From Psychrobacter nivimaris (GTDB lineage: Bacteria > Pseudomonadota > Gammaproteobacteria > Pseudomonadales > Moraxellaceae): 64,000 nucleotides of DNA. The first letter of the stretch is position 1. The number at the start of each line of letters is the position of its first letter. Below are positions 63,598 through 64,000 of this stretch, one piece after another. The stretch is taken from NCBI RefSeq assembly GCF_009812035.1, contig NZ_VZIZ01000001.1, positions 18,142-82,141 on the forward strand. Reading direction: 5' to 3'. The notes beneath the pieces are model-generated. The model did no database searches and was not told the DNA's origin. It worked only from the letters and a program-made list of their open reading frames with translations. Made by a program: the position numbers and the translations under genes.

Positions 63598-64000
63598 AGT
63601 CATTTCCTTGTTATAGTTATGTCAAATGAGATTTTTACCAGTAGCATGTTATTAGCCACATTGATTTGTCCGATTGAATTCTTATTCATTGGGATTTTTT
63701 TAATATCTATCAATATACAATAACATATATTAAATTTATATTTGTATAGGTATTTATCCAATAAATAGCGCTTTTTTGGATTGATGAGTGAATTAGAAGA
63801 ATATAAATATAATGATCTTCGGGCGTTACGATCATGAGTTTGAGTAAGTACAGTAAGTACAGTAGGAATTCATGTGGAAATACGAGACTTGTGAAAAGTA
63901 ACCATTACCATATGATGTCATTTATATTGAAGCCATAAGGTATACCCCACTCTCAACTTCGAAAGTGATTGAAAAAAGAAGAGCACCTCACTAATCTATT
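63598..64000. other. Region upstream of the MBL-rhodanese gene, right edge of the window
   Basis: About 400 bases without a supported gene. It is very AT-rich at 63690-63760 and has TATACAA ... TTGTATA arms (about 63712-63749) that could be an operator. A short tandem AAGTACAGT repeat lies at about 63845-63863. Confidence 0.4.

Noticed and set aside
63900..64000. A possible minus-strand gene end entering from the right edge
   Set aside because: The only open frame meets a stop codon a few bases inside the window edge, so it cannot be the tail of a gene beyond it.

Overview
The window is a stretch of ordinary bacterial chromosome that looks like Psychrobacter (Moraxellaceae, Gammaproteobacteria). 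The base composition is moderate. Gene neighbourhoods such as pilS-pilR, ubiE-ubiJ-ubiB, yibN-grxC-secB and rplM-rpsI, and a two-domain polyphosphate:AMP phosphotransferase of the Acinetobacter type, point the same way. Several proteins carry long, polar, Gln/Asn/Ser/Thr-rich extensions. This identification is inference from gene content; no database search was possible. I see no prophage, plasmid, rRNA operon, CRISPR array or complete insertion sequence. The only mobile-type DNA is a pair of 176-bp MITE-like repeats.

Layout. 0-8.7 kb: the start of ispB, rplU-rpmA, lolA, then a leftward block of scpB, scpA, trpS and lpxL, followed by rplM-rpsI and rsmD. 8.7-17.5 kb: mrdA (PBP2), a DUF445 membrane protein, and the ccmF-ccmG-ccmH-ccmI half of the System I cytochrome c maturation pathway. 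The ccmABCDE half is not in this window. 17.7-24.2 kb: adk, yibN/grxC/secB, rsgA, orn, lpxH, ppiB. 24.4-33.3 kb: glnS, a 1-Cys peroxiredoxin, a GST-like protein, a META/DUF4377 lipoprotein, ruvC, fxsA, the 6S RNA gene ssrS, and gpmI. 33.4-41.9 kb: ctpA, pilR-pilS, a GacA-type regulator, pbpG, thiE, and a short DksA/TraR-type zinc-finger protein. 42.3-47.6 kb: pgk, an Ala-rich lipoprotein, fba, ruvA and ruvB. 47.6-58.3 kb: a D-lactate dehydrogenase-like flavoprotein, ubiE-ubiJ-ubiB, an FFLEELY-type protein, pap and pit. 58.3-64 kb: an unusual fusion of an XRE-type helix-turn-helix to an alanine aminotransferase, msrB, a glutathione peroxidase, tRNA-Val and tRNA-Asp, and an MBL/rhodanese sulfur-metabolism protein.

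How the genes work together. Most genes are housekeeping: translation, cell envelope (lpxL, lpxH, mrdA, pbpG, lolA), recombination (ruvABC), chromosome condensation (scpAB), ubiquinone synthesis, gluconeogenic/glycolytic carbon flow (pgk, fba, gpmI), and thiol/peroxide defence (prx, grxC, msrB, gpx, MBL-rhodanese). The regulators pilS-pilR and gacA adjoin one another. pap and pit, for polyphosphate use and phosphate uptake, form a small phosphate neighbourhood.

Most worth a second look: (1) the XRE-aminotransferase fusion with a cluster of TTGCAA palindromes just upstream, which could be an autoregulated metabolic sensor; (2) the two 176-bp inverted-terminal repeats, one of them inside the ubi operon; (3) the 6S RNA gene with its own strong promoter; (4) the MBL-rhodanese with a changed metal motif; (5) the 115-residue disordered-looking extension on UbiE.
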